From assembly GCA_002317475.1 (NCBI GenBank), contig DCIS01000137.1:18383-33080 (forward strand): a stretch of 14,698 nt of DNA, given 5' to 3'. The notes under the pieces were generated by a model. It saw nothing but the letters and a program-made list of their open reading frames with translations, made no database searches and was not told the DNA's origin. Below, one piece after another: positions 1 to 6,592 of this stretch. Within the stretch, counting starts at the first letter, position 1, and each line of letters begins with the position of its first letter. A program made the position numbers and the translations under genes. The DNA comes from Prevotellaceae bacterium UBA1720. GTDB lineage: Bacteria; Bacteroidota; Bacteroidia; Bacteroidales; Bacteroidaceae.

Positions 1-198
1 TATACCGATAATGGGTTGTACAATCATTCCCATCAAGGGAGGCAGAATCCAGAAGAAGGACAACTGATGAGGATCGGCACCCAGGGTAGCAAAGATACGA
101 CTGATGTTAGCACTCTGCAAGGCGTAGGCTATCTGTACGCCAAAGAATCCGGCACTCAGATTGAAGAGTTTCCAGAAGGATAGGTTAGGTAATTTCAT
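1..198 (-). CDS. MFS sugar transporter, SLC45-like (N-terminal part only)
   Basis: The reverse complement of bases 198-1 reads as 66 codons without a stop, starting at ATG 198; the rest lies beyond the left edge. The fragment begins MKLPNLSFWKLFNLSAG and has a first hydrophobic segment at about residues 12-32 (FNLSAGFFGVQIAYALQSA). A polar stretch with 'LGADPHQ' at about 39-45 follows, then a second hydrophobic segment at about 47-66. This pattern is the start of the major facilitator sugar transporters annotated as SLC45-like in Bacteroidetes, which sit in the inner membrane and take maltose-type sugars into the cytoplasm. It starts 14 nt after the alpha-amylase stop codon and is therefore probably co-transcribed with it. 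Family seen from sequence style; substrate inferred from the locus. Confidence 0.85.
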   Translation of the reverse strand, partial: MKLPNLSFWKLFNLSAGFFGVQIAYALQSANISRIFATLGADPHQLSFFWILPPLMGMIVQPIIGI

Positions 199-212
199 TT
201 AGGGTTATGAGG

Positions 213-2018
213 TTATTTGATTATTTTCTTTCCATTTCGGATGTAGATACCATGGGCATTTGCAGCGTTTACCTTACGACCAGACAAGTCGTAACTGCTC
301 CCGGTCATTGGAACAAGGGCTGGTGAGAGGGACATTATGGCAGTAGTATGATCTGCTGTCACGTCCTGGTAAACCACCTTGCCCCCCGTGATGGTGGCGG
401 TATAGAACTTGTCAGAGGTAATTCCCTTGATATCAGAGGTCTGAGGCTTACCACTACCTTGGTTGAAGATGATGTTCACCTCGTAGTCTTTGGTTTTGAT
501 GGTGAAGTCCTGGTAGTACCACGTCTCACCATCAATGACTTTGGTCTGACCAGTCATTAACTTACCTGGCCAGTCATTCAGGATTGACTTGGTGTCCCAT
601 GCATAGAAATAGACAGGGGTGAAGTCTGCCTTGCAATATATGGTGATGGTGTAAGGTTGGAACTGTTCCTCCTCGGTCTGTTCAGCTTTCTCCTCGGCCT
701 CAATCTGCGCAAGACGCGTGTTCCACGTAGCAACCAATTCGTTTGACAACCAAATGGCATAGTGGTGTCCTGTCAGCACCTTGGCATGAGTAGTGCTGTA
801 ATCAGCAGGAGTCCATTTCGTAGCACCGGAGCCAACGACTACGATAAGCGAACCGTTTGTGCCAGTTACAATGTTTGAGAAGACTGTTCCGCTGCTGATG
901 ATGTTTGTGTATTCACTCTCGCATGTGATGCCTGCCACTTGACGCGCAGCAATCTGTCGGCGAATGTCAGACTTACAGTCAATCCAGTGCTTCAAGAACA
1001 CACATGGCGTGCCTGGCATACTCAGCATATAGGCATTGGCTGCTACGGTATCCTTCTTCAGAGGATCCAAAGGCTCCGATGCACTACGATACTGTGTGTC
1101 GTGGTTCTCCACAAAGGTCACAGCCCATTTCTTGTAGCTCTTCTGATATGCCAAAGGACGATTGGCAGCATCCTTGGTGTTATCAATCAGGTTTGTGCAG
1201 TTTCCATTGTTGAAAGCATCACGCACTCGATAGCGGAACTGGAAATCAAAGGCGGCACTTGTAGGTGTGCCACCACTGCTGGTACCATCAATCCAATTCT
1301 TGATCTTGGTGCTGCTATCCCAGTACTCTCCTACTGAGAACTGTGGTTTGGCTGCTACGTTGTACTCCCTTACATAACCTGCTCCGAAGCCCTTGACCAT
1401 GTCATATCGGAAACCGGCGTAGCCTAGGTCGTTCAAAAGGAAATCTTCGTATGCCTTTATAATGCGCTTGACATTGGCGCTTGCGTGGTCGAGGTCGCGA
1501 CAACCGTCCCAACCCTCACCTGTATCATCGTTAGCGGAGAGACTGACTCCGTCTTTGTTTGCTTGCGTAAGTGTAGCTCCGCCATCGTCGTTACGGCAGA
1601 TGTCGGTGCTAAGGAACTGGTAGGTCTCACCTTTGTAGGTCTCCTTAGGGAAATCAAACCAGCCCAATGAATTATGGTGATTGATTACAACATCGGCTAT
1701 GGTACCAATGCCGTTTTGTTTGAAGGTGGTGATCATGGAACGCAACTCAGCCTCGTTACCGAAAGTTGACGTCTGGTTCCAATAATAGAGGGGCAGGTAA
1801 CCCATGTTGCCACTGTCTGAACAGTAACCTGAGTTAGGCACCCACACATAGTTGAAGTAATGACCAAGCGTCTCGGCCTGCTTCTCCAGTCTCGTCCAGC
1901 GAGTTTCTGTAAAACTGTCCCAATAGAAGCCCTGGAGCATCACGTCCTGGGCGAACGAATTGAATATTGAGAATTGAAAATTGAAAATTGTCAATACTAA
2001 AAGGAGACGCTTCAACAT
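213..2018 (-). CDS. Secreted GH13 alpha-amylase with C-terminal CBM26-like module (susG position)
   Basis: This 601-residue endo-acting enzyme hydrolyses alpha-1,4 bonds in starch. The N-terminus is a Sec signal peptide (about residues 1-24, ending SFAQ) with no lipobox cysteine. The mature start 'DVMLQGFYWDS' is typical of GH13 alpha-amylases. The four conserved GH13 regions are present: 'ADVVINHH' (D109, N113, H114), 'GFRYDMVKG' (R204, nucleophile D206), 'VGEYWDS' (acid/base E231) and 'FVENHDT' (H306, D307). A Glu-rich linker (about 435-453) leads to a beta-module at about 456-553, with 'FYAWDTKSILNDWPGKLMT' resembling starch-binding CBM26. The tail 'YDLSGRKV...GIYIRNGKK' (about 576-598) resembles C-terminal sorting/adhesion tails of Bacteroidetes secreted proteins. 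It occupies the susG position, but unlike B. theta SusG it is not a lipoprotein and its CBM is C-terminal. It is the first gene after a probable terminator. Confidence 0.93.
   Translation of the reverse strand: MLKRLLLVLTIFNFQFSIFNSFAQDVMLQGFYWDSFTETRWTRLEKQAETLGHYFNYVWVPNSGYCSDSGNMGYLPLYYWNQTSTFGNEAELRSMITTFKQNGIGTIADVVINHHNSLGWFDFPKETYKGETYQFLSTDICRNDDGGATLTQANKDGVSLSANDDTGEGWDGCRDLDHASANVKRIIKAYEDFLLNDLGYAGFRYDMVKGFGAGYVREYNVAAKPQFSVGEYWDSSTKIKNWIDGTSSGGTPTSAAFDFQFRYRVRDAFNNGNCTNLIDNTKDAANRPLAYQKSYKKWAVTFVENHDTQYRSASEPLDPLKKDTVAANAYMLSMPGTPCVFLKHWIDCKSDIRRQIAARQVAGITCESEYTNIISSGTVFSNIVTGTNGSLIVVVGSGATKWTPADYSTTHAKVLTGHHYAIWLSNELVATWNTRLAQIEAEEKAEQTEEEQFQPYTITIYCKADFTPVYFYAWDTKSILNDWPGKLMTGQTKVIDGETWYYQDFTIKTKDYEVNIIFNQGSGKPQTSDIKGITSDKFYTATITGGKVVYQDVTADHTTAIMSLSPALVPMTGSSYDLSGRKVNAANAHGIYIRNGKKIIK
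1958..1992. repeat. Five tandem 7-bp units in the amylase signal-peptide coding region
   Basis: On the plus strand the units read AATTGAA, TATTGAG, AATTGAA, AATTGAA, AATTGTC, in exact 7-bp register. They encode, on the minus strand, most of the hydrophobic signal-peptide core (about residues 10-20, TIFNFQFSIFN). Gain or loss of one unit would shift the reading frame of the amylase. Confidence 0.85.
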
Positions 2019-2025
2019 AATAAAA

Positions 2026-2046
2026 TGGTTAATGTTTAATGTTCAA
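2026..2046. repeat. Three degenerate 7-bp units in the amylase leader
   Basis: On the plus strand the units read TGGTTAA, TGTTTAA, TGTTCAA. They lie just upstream of the amylase start codon (ATG at 2018) and overlap the end of the candidate -7 box at 2044-2051. Confidence 0.5.
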
Positions 2047-2075
2047 ATATAAGGAAAGTGAGCAGGCAGACACAA
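2044..2075 (-). promoter_or_regulatory. Candidate promoter for the amylase-MFS unit
   Basis: The minus strand carries TATATTTG (2051-2044), a full match to the Bacteroidetes -7 box TAnnTTTG. Upstream, ATTG lies 21 nt away (minus-strand 2076-2073) where TTTG is expected, so the -33 box is only a partial match. The box is 26 nt from the start codon at 2018, giving a short leader. It overlaps the U-rich tail of the hairpin at 2056-2091. Confidence 0.5.
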
Positions 2076-2091
2076 TGTTGCCTGCTCACTT
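2056..2091 (-). terminator. Probable intrinsic terminator after the SusF-type gene
   Basis: A perfect 13-bp stem (AAGTGAGCAGGCA at 2056-2068, complement at 2079-2091) with a 10-nt loop begins 11 nt after the SusF-type stop codon. In the direction of transcription the stem is followed by a U-rich but interrupted tract (UCCUUAUAUUUG). Stem strength and position suit an intrinsic terminator or attenuator. The imperfect U-tract means read-through is likely and an mRNA 3'-end stabilising role is possible. Confidence 0.7.
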
Positions 2092-2102
2092 AATGATAGA
2101 TG

Positions 2103-3515
2103 TTATTCTACAGTTGCATGCAACTTGAAGTCGTCCTTTGTCGACTTTGTACGCTCCAGGTACAGACGGATGGTAGTACCAACTGCACTGAGATTTCCTC
2201 CATTGTACTGCAGGTCGTTCAAGTCTCCACCAAGATTTACGTCCCAGTTACCATTCGAAGTGAACTTCCAGCCATTGGCGTTAACACTGGCACCTGTGAT
2301 TTCCAGGCAGTGAGCATCCTTGTTGTAGGTCAGCTTCTGAGCATCGTCATTTGCATTCCAACCGTTGAAATCACCAACCAAACGCCAAACGTAGGGGGTT
2401 GCCTTAATTGAACGGTTCTCCAGGCTAACCTCCACGAGGTATATGCCTGCCTCACCGCTGAAGCTGATGTTGCCACCACCGTTGAGAGTGATGTTGTCAG
2501 AGCACTTGTCCTGAGCGAAGTCATTACCATTGTACTCGCCATCCCAAGCAGCACGGGGAGTGAACTTGAAGTCACCGTCCATGTAAGCATATCCTGTGAA
2601 GGCCTGCTTATCCTTGTCCCATGCCAGGACAGGACAAACTTCGTGGTTCCAACCGCTGCCGTTTCCAATCAGGTAGATGGGATCTGGAATCTCAGGAACA
2701 GCCTCAACTGCATAAGTGCTCTCCATCATGTTGACGGTAATCTTATACTTTGCACCTGGATTAGCTGCCTCGTCAATGATAATGTCATTACCGGGGCAAG
2801 AAATCTGACCGCCCATCGTGGTCTCAGCGCCTGATACAGCACCAAACACACCGTCCCAACTACCATTAGCACTTGCAGGGGCAATCTTAAACTTGTTCTC
2901 GCCACCCTGTGCAGGGATAACGCAAGTGAATACGGAATTCTCGTATACGTCACCACCACCGTTGTCCAGTTTGTATGACTGGTCGTTGATGTTCCAACCA
3001 TTTACGGTACCAACCAGATAGTACGCACTCTCGATAACCGGAGCTTGTGGTTTTACAACGAAAGTCAGTTCGCCAGACTTCAGAGGAGTGTACAGAGGAG
3101 TCAGCTGAGCGTCAGTTGTCTTGCTCTTTCCAGTTGCTGTAACAACACCGATAACGGTACGCTCAGTTGGAGCTGGGCTGTAGAGATAGACAATGGCCTT
3201 CTGCAGATCCTCAACAGCAACCTTACCGTTACAGTCAACATCTACGTTGTAATCCTTGTCATTTGCCTTCAGTGCCAGTCTGCCATCCTTAACGGAATCC
3301 ACCTTCTCGTCCAGGCCGAACTGTACCAGCTGTATACTATCGCCTCCCAGTGATGCAATATCAATGGTCTGACTGGCAGCATTTGCGATTGTCACATTCA
3401 GGGTCTGTGCAGACTGCTGTGTATTCTGCTCAGGCTGAACCCAATCTGTGTAGTCACCGTTGCAGGATGTCAGTCCTAAAACGATTGAGGCTACGAATAA
3501 TATTTTCTTATACAT
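2103..3515 (-). CDS. susF: SusF-type outer-membrane starch-binding lipoprotein
   Basis: This 470-residue surface lipoprotein is expected to bind starch beside SusCD and has no catalytic domain. The signal peptide ends in lipobox LTSC with the lipidated cysteine at C18. An Ig-like N-terminal domain spans about residues 38-157. Three repeated starch-binding beta-modules of the SusE/F kind follow, at about 164-272 ('YYLVGTVNGWN'), 279-372 ('IYLIGNGSGWN') and 375-470 ('VWRLVGDFNGWN'). Each starts with the [LIV]xGxxxGWN signature. The last two modules are near-duplicates of those in the neighbouring SusE-type protein, while the N-terminal halves differ. The gene follows its neighbour by 20 nt and is followed by a terminator-like hairpin. 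The symbol rests on domain layout and position; E and F roles are interchangeable in distant species. Confidence 0.88.
   Translation of the reverse strand: MYKKILFVASIVLGLTSCNGDYTDWVQPEQNTQQSAQTLNVTIANAASQTIDIASLGGDSIQLVQFGLDEKVDSVKDGRLALKANDKDYNVDVDCNGKVAVEDLQKAIVYLYSPAPTERTVIGVVTATGKSKTTDAQLTPLYTPLKSGELTFVVKPQAPVIESAYYLVGTVNGWNINDQSYKLDNGGGDVYENSVFTCVIPAQGGENKFKIAPASANGSWDGVFGAVSGAETTMGGQISCPGNDIIIDEAANPGAKYKITVNMMESTYAVEAVPEIPDPIYLIGNGSGWNHEVCPVLAWDKDKQAFTGYAYMDGDFKFTPRAAWDGEYNGNDFAQDKCSDNITLNGGGNISFSGEAGIYLVEVSLENRSIKATPYVWRLVGDFNGWNANDDAQKLTYNKDAHCLEITGASVNANGWKFTSNGNWDVNLGGDLNDLQYNGGNLSAVGTTIRLYLERTKSTKDDFKLHATVE
2106..2678 (-). repeat. Duplicated two-module starch-binding segment, SusF copy
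   Basis: This segment encodes residues 280-470 of the SusF-type protein. It aligns without gaps to residues 217-407 of the upstream SusE-type protein (3539-4111). By my hand count 140 of 191 residues are identical. Confidence 0.85.
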
Positions 3516-3535
3516 AATGTTCTTATTTAAAAGTT

Positions 3536-4759
3536 TTACTCTACTGTAGCTGTGAACTTGAAGTTATCCTTGTTTGCCTTGGTACGCTCCAGGAACAGAC
3601 GGATGGTGGAACCAGTCATTGTGATATTTGCACCATCGCGTGTAAGATTGTTCAGTTCACCGCCATAGTTAACATCCCAGTTGCCGTTAGAAGTGAACTT
3701 CCAACCAGCATCTGTAACAGCCGCACCGGTAATCTCCAGGCAGTGAGCATCCTTGTTGTAAGTCATGATCTGAGTATCGTCATCAGCCTTCCAACCATTG
3801 AAGTCACCAACCAGACGCCATACGTATGGAGTAGCTGTCAGCGTCCTCTTGTCCAGATTAACCTCGACGAAGTAGATGCCGGCCTCGCCCGTGAAGCTGA
3901 TGTTGCCACCACCGTTGAGCGTGATGTTGCTTGAACAGTTTGCCTGATCAAAGTCATTGCCATTGTACTCAGCGTCCCAACCGTCATTTGGCGTGAACTT
4001 GAAGTCACCATCCATGTAAGCATAGCCACAGAGAGCCTCCTTGTCGTCATCCCAAGCAAGAACAGGACAAACGCCATGATTCCAGCCGTTACCATTACCA
4101 GGCATATAGATGGGCTCTGGATTATCCTTAACGTAAGGCAACTGATAGTAAGGCTTAACATTTACCGTTACAACGTTAGACTCAATTACAGACTCCTTGA
4201 TGATGTTGCCGGCACCAGCCTCAATACGAGCCTCGACACGTACACTCACCTTCATAGGATCACACTCCTTGTTCTCTTCCCACTTTGTGACACCATCTGC
4301 AGAAGTGAACTGGTTCCAACGATTCAGAGCCAGGTTGATATCCGCTGCCAGAACAGTGGTCTTTGTTGTTGAATAGATGTTGTCGATGATAACATAGTCA
4401 AAATCAGCATCACCACTATATGTGCCTGCCTTGGTATCAATCTTGCTGGCATCAAATGCCTTAGTAAACTGACCAGAGGGAGACAGCATGACTTTATATA
4501 CAACACCCGAACCTGCCATATTGCCAAGAGGAGCACCATTATCAGTATATTTGGGTTGGTTCCATGATAATGTGATACCGTCGTCGGCAGTCATTGCAGC
4601 CAAGTCAACCACACTCTCGCCAAACTCAGGCTGTAACACCTCGAATGACTCTGGCGTAATAATGGTGGGATTAGAGTCGTTATCATCCGAGCAACTACTC
4701 AGCATGAAGGCTACACCCAGGCCCAACGCCATGAATGAAAATATCTTATTGAATTTCAT
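3536..4759 (-). CDS. susE: SusE-type outer-membrane starch-binding lipoprotein
   Basis: This 407-residue surface lipoprotein has signal-peptide lipobox LSSC (lipidated C23) followed by acidic SDDND, which fits the Bacteroidetes lipoprotein surface-export signal. Residues about 35-203 resemble the SusE N-terminal domain ('GITLSWNQPKY', 'VYKVMLSPSGQF', ending 'VVTVNVKPYY'). Two starch-binding modules follow, at about 215-310 ('GNGNGWN') and 312-407 ('VWRLVGDFNGWK'). No catalytic residues are seen, so the expected role is holding starch at the cell surface and aiding SusCD uptake. It lies 86 nt after susD and 20 nt before the SusF-type gene, in the same operon. One module fewer than its SusF-type neighbour agrees with the B. 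theta SusE/SusF pattern of two and three. Confidence 0.9.
   Translation of the reverse strand: MKFNKIFSFMALGLGVAFMLSSCSDDNDSNPTIITPESFEVLQPEFGESVVDLAAMTADDGITLSWNQPKYTDNGAPLGNMAGSGVVYKVMLSPSGQFTKAFDASKIDTKAGTYSGDADFDYVIIDNIYSTTKTTVLAADINLALNRWNQFTSADGVTKWEENKECDPMKVSVRVEARIEAGAGNIIKESVIESNVVTVNVKPYYQLPYVKDNPEPIYMPGNGNGWNHGVCPVLAWDDDKEALCGYAYMDGDFKFTPNDGWDAEYNGNDFDQANCSSNITLNGGGNISFTGEAGIYFVEVNLDKRTLTATPYVWRLVGDFNGWKADDDTQIMTYNKDAHCLEITGAAVTDAGWKFTSNGNWDVNYGGELNNLTRDGANITMTGSTIRLFLERTKANKDNFKFTATVE
3539..4111 (-). repeat. Duplicated two-module starch-binding segment, SusE copy
   Basis: This segment encodes residues 217-407 of the SusE-type protein and is the partner of the SusF segment at 2106-2678. 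It ends, like its partner, exactly at the C-terminus (ATVE in both). Confidence 0.85.
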
Positions 4760-4804
4760 GTCAATTGTTATTTTATTATTTCACTATCCTTCTCCTTGAA
4801 ATCA

Positions 4805-4828
4805 CCCTTTCCCCCTTCGGGGAGAGGG
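4805..4828. other. GC-rich hairpin in the susD-susE spacer
   Basis: CCCTTTCCCC (4805-4814) and GGGGAGAGGG (4819-4828) form a 10-bp stem with a CTTC loop. As plus-strand RNA the single non-canonical pair is G-U; as operon mRNA it is a C-A mismatch. No U-tract follows in the operon direction, so a terminator is unlikely. It may be an intergenic repeat or an mRNA processing/stability element between susD and susE. Confidence 0.5.
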
Positions 4829-4845
4829 CTAAGGAGAGAGGAATA

Positions 4846-6534
4846 TTATTTATAACCCTCGTTTTGCTTCAGGTTCTTGTTGGCCAAAAGCTCGTCTGAT
4901 GGCAAGGGGAAGAGGTTGAAATGCTCGTCAAAGTTCTGACCAACCTGGTTTCCACCCTTCCATTCCCATGTGTAAGTAGCACTGTTGCCACCAAACTGAC
5001 CAAAGCGGATGAGGTCTGTTCTGCGGTAACCCTCGCAATAGAATTCACGGGCACGTTCGTCCAGAATATCATTCAGCGTGTAAGAGTTCTTTGCAGAAGC
5101 GTTGGCACGGTTACGGATAGCATCCATTGCATTGGCACCGTCACTACCCTTTGACAGCGCTGCACCACTAATGCGAGCCTCTGCCTCAGCAAAGTTCAGA
5201 TAAGCCTCTGCAACACGCAGCAGGAAGAAGTCGCCATCTACGGTACCAGATGTGTTATACATCTTGCCATCCGAACGACGATTGCTGTACTTCACCGTAA
5301 TCAGACCCTGATTGAACGACTCGTCACGGTCATTGTGAGCAATGGAAGCGGTGTGGTCAACACCCCAGAACAAGGCACGGTCATCACCAGCCTCCTGACG
5401 GATTTCCTTGGCAGTCAAGCCTTCCCAATCAGTAGCATCCTTCACGAACTTCTGAACCAACTCCTTGCGAACGCGCATACCGCGCCATCCCTCGGTGTTA
5501 CCACGGTCAAGACCTGTAACAGTATACTGGTCTGCACCAGCGTGAGCAGCCAGGAAGAACATCATGCCACCCCAGCCACGAGTCTTGTCATGATCCTGAA
5601 GCAGAGGCAGGATAGCCTCATTGGCAGCATCGCTTGAGCCATTGTCTGCCATAAACAGACGGTCATAACCGGTGTATGTAACCTCCTGGTTTGCCTGAAG
5701 GTCAGTAACAGTCTTGTTGCCGGTGCACAGAGTATACTGTGACTTCATGACTAGCTCTGCATAACTTTTGGCCTGCGCCAGAGCAGAATTGTAGTCAAAT
5801 CCAGGAACCTTGGAATTCCATACCTTTGCATTCAGGTACAAACGGCTGAGCATCAGCCATGCAGCAGCCTTGTTGACGCGTCCGTATCTCTCTGCGTCTG
5901 TGTCCTTGACAGGAACAGCATCAAGCAGGTTAGGGATGCAGGCTGTGAACTCCTGGATAAGCCAGTTGTACATCTCGGCCTGAGTTGCACGTGGAGCAGC
6001 CTCGCTTGAGATATCCTCCAGGAAAGGAACGTTACCGAACTCGTTGGCCAGTACATAGTAGTTGAATGCACGGATCCAGCGTACTTCGGCATACTTGGTA
6101 TCGCCCAGAGCCTTGCACTGCTCGTTGTTCAGATAGTGGTTGCAGTATGTGATGTTAGACATACAGCGGTAGTACATGAACTTCAGCACCTGGTCCTGTG
6201 GTTCGCTAAGGTTGTAGCAAACGTTAACCAGACCACCATCAGTCCACCAGCAGATGCTCTCGTCAGTACCGAGGCACTCCAGATTGTAGATGTTACGTAG
6301 CAGACAGCTCTTACCGCCATCGTCGATATCAAAGTCTGCTGCTCCATCGTTACCCTCCATGATCAGAGATGCATAGCACTTGGTATACATACGGTTTGCA
6401 TCAAACGGCTGGTTGATATTGGGATCATTGGTATCGGCAGCACTATCAAAGTTCAAGTCGTTGACGCATGAACTCAGCAGTCCCATGGAGACCACAGCAG
6501 CCATTGGCAGTATTGATTTGAATATATTTTTCAT
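4846..6534 (-). CDS. susD: SusD-family starch-binding outer-membrane lipoprotein
   Basis: This 562-residue protein is the lid partner of SusC, binding maltooligosaccharide or starch helices at the cell surface and delivering them to the porin. The signal peptide has lipobox LSSC with lipidated C23. TPR-type SusD/RagB helices are evident, including 'YAEVRWIRAFNYYVLANEFGNVPF' (residues 148-171) and 'RVNKAAAWLMLSRLYLNAKVW' (219-239). The C-terminal SusD signature is also present, with 'LLRVAEAYLNFAEAEAR' (438-454), 'REFYCEGYRRTDLIRFG' and the closing 'FPLPSDELLANKNLKQNEGY'. W96-W97 lie where the starch-stacking tryptophan of B. theta SusD (W98) would be expected; this is my inference from memory and not an alignment. 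It lies 58 nt after susC. Confidence 0.95.
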   Translation of the reverse strand: MKNIFKSILPMAAVVSMGLLSSCVNDLNFDSAADTNDPNINQPFDANRMYTKCYASLIMEGNDGAADFDIDDGGKSCLLRNIYNLECLGTDESICWWTDGGLVNVCYNLSEPQDQVLKFMYYRCMSNITYCNHYLNNEQCKALGDTKYAEVRWIRAFNYYVLANEFGNVPFLEDISSEAAPRATQAEMYNWLIQEFTACIPNLLDAVPVKDTDAERYGRVNKAAAWLMLSRLYLNAKVWNSKVPGFDYNSALAQAKSYAELVMKSQYTLCTGNKTVTDLQANQEVTYTGYDRLFMADNGSSDAANEAILPLLQDHDKTRGWGGMMFFLAAHAGADQYTVTGLDRGNTEGWRGMRVRKELVQKFVKDATDWEGLTAKEIRQEAGDDRALFWGVDHTASIAHNDRDESFNQGLITVKYSNRRSDGKMYNTSGTVDGDFFLLRVAEAYLNFAEAEARISGAALSKGSDGANAMDAIRNRANASAKNSYTLNDILDERAREFYCEGYRRTDLIRFGQFGGNSATYTWEWKGGNQVGQNFDEHFNLFPLPSDELLANKNLKQNEGYK

Positions 6535-6562
6535 ATCTTCTATTTCTAATTTTGGATTCTTT

Positions 6563-6590
6563 GTTTCCTAATTCCTATCTCCTCATTCCT
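6563..6590. repeat. Four degenerate 7-bp units in the susC-susD spacer
   Basis: On the minus strand the units read AGGAATG, AGGAGAT, AGGAATT, AGGAAAC, each beginning AGGA in exact 7-bp register. They fill about half of the 58-nt spacer and start just after the susC stop codon. The AGGA cores resemble Shine-Dalgarno sequences but are too far (29-56 nt) from the susD start to act as one. Confidence 0.6.
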
Positions 6591-6592
6591 GA

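Noticed and set aside
3210..3245. EF-hand or dockerin-like loop (DVDCNGKVAVED) in the SusF-type protein
   Set aside because: It lies inside the Ig-like N-terminal domain common to SusE/F proteins, where similar 'GKVxxxDLQ' segments are usual, and there is no second calcium loop as a dockerin would need.
4805..4828. Intrinsic terminator between susD and susE
   Set aside because: No U-tract follows the stem in the direction of the operon and the stem has a C-A mismatch in the mRNA.
6563..6590. Shine-Dalgarno cluster for susD
   Set aside because: The AGGA motifs are 29-56 nt from the start codon, too far to place a ribosome, and they are better explained as a 7-bp-period repeat.
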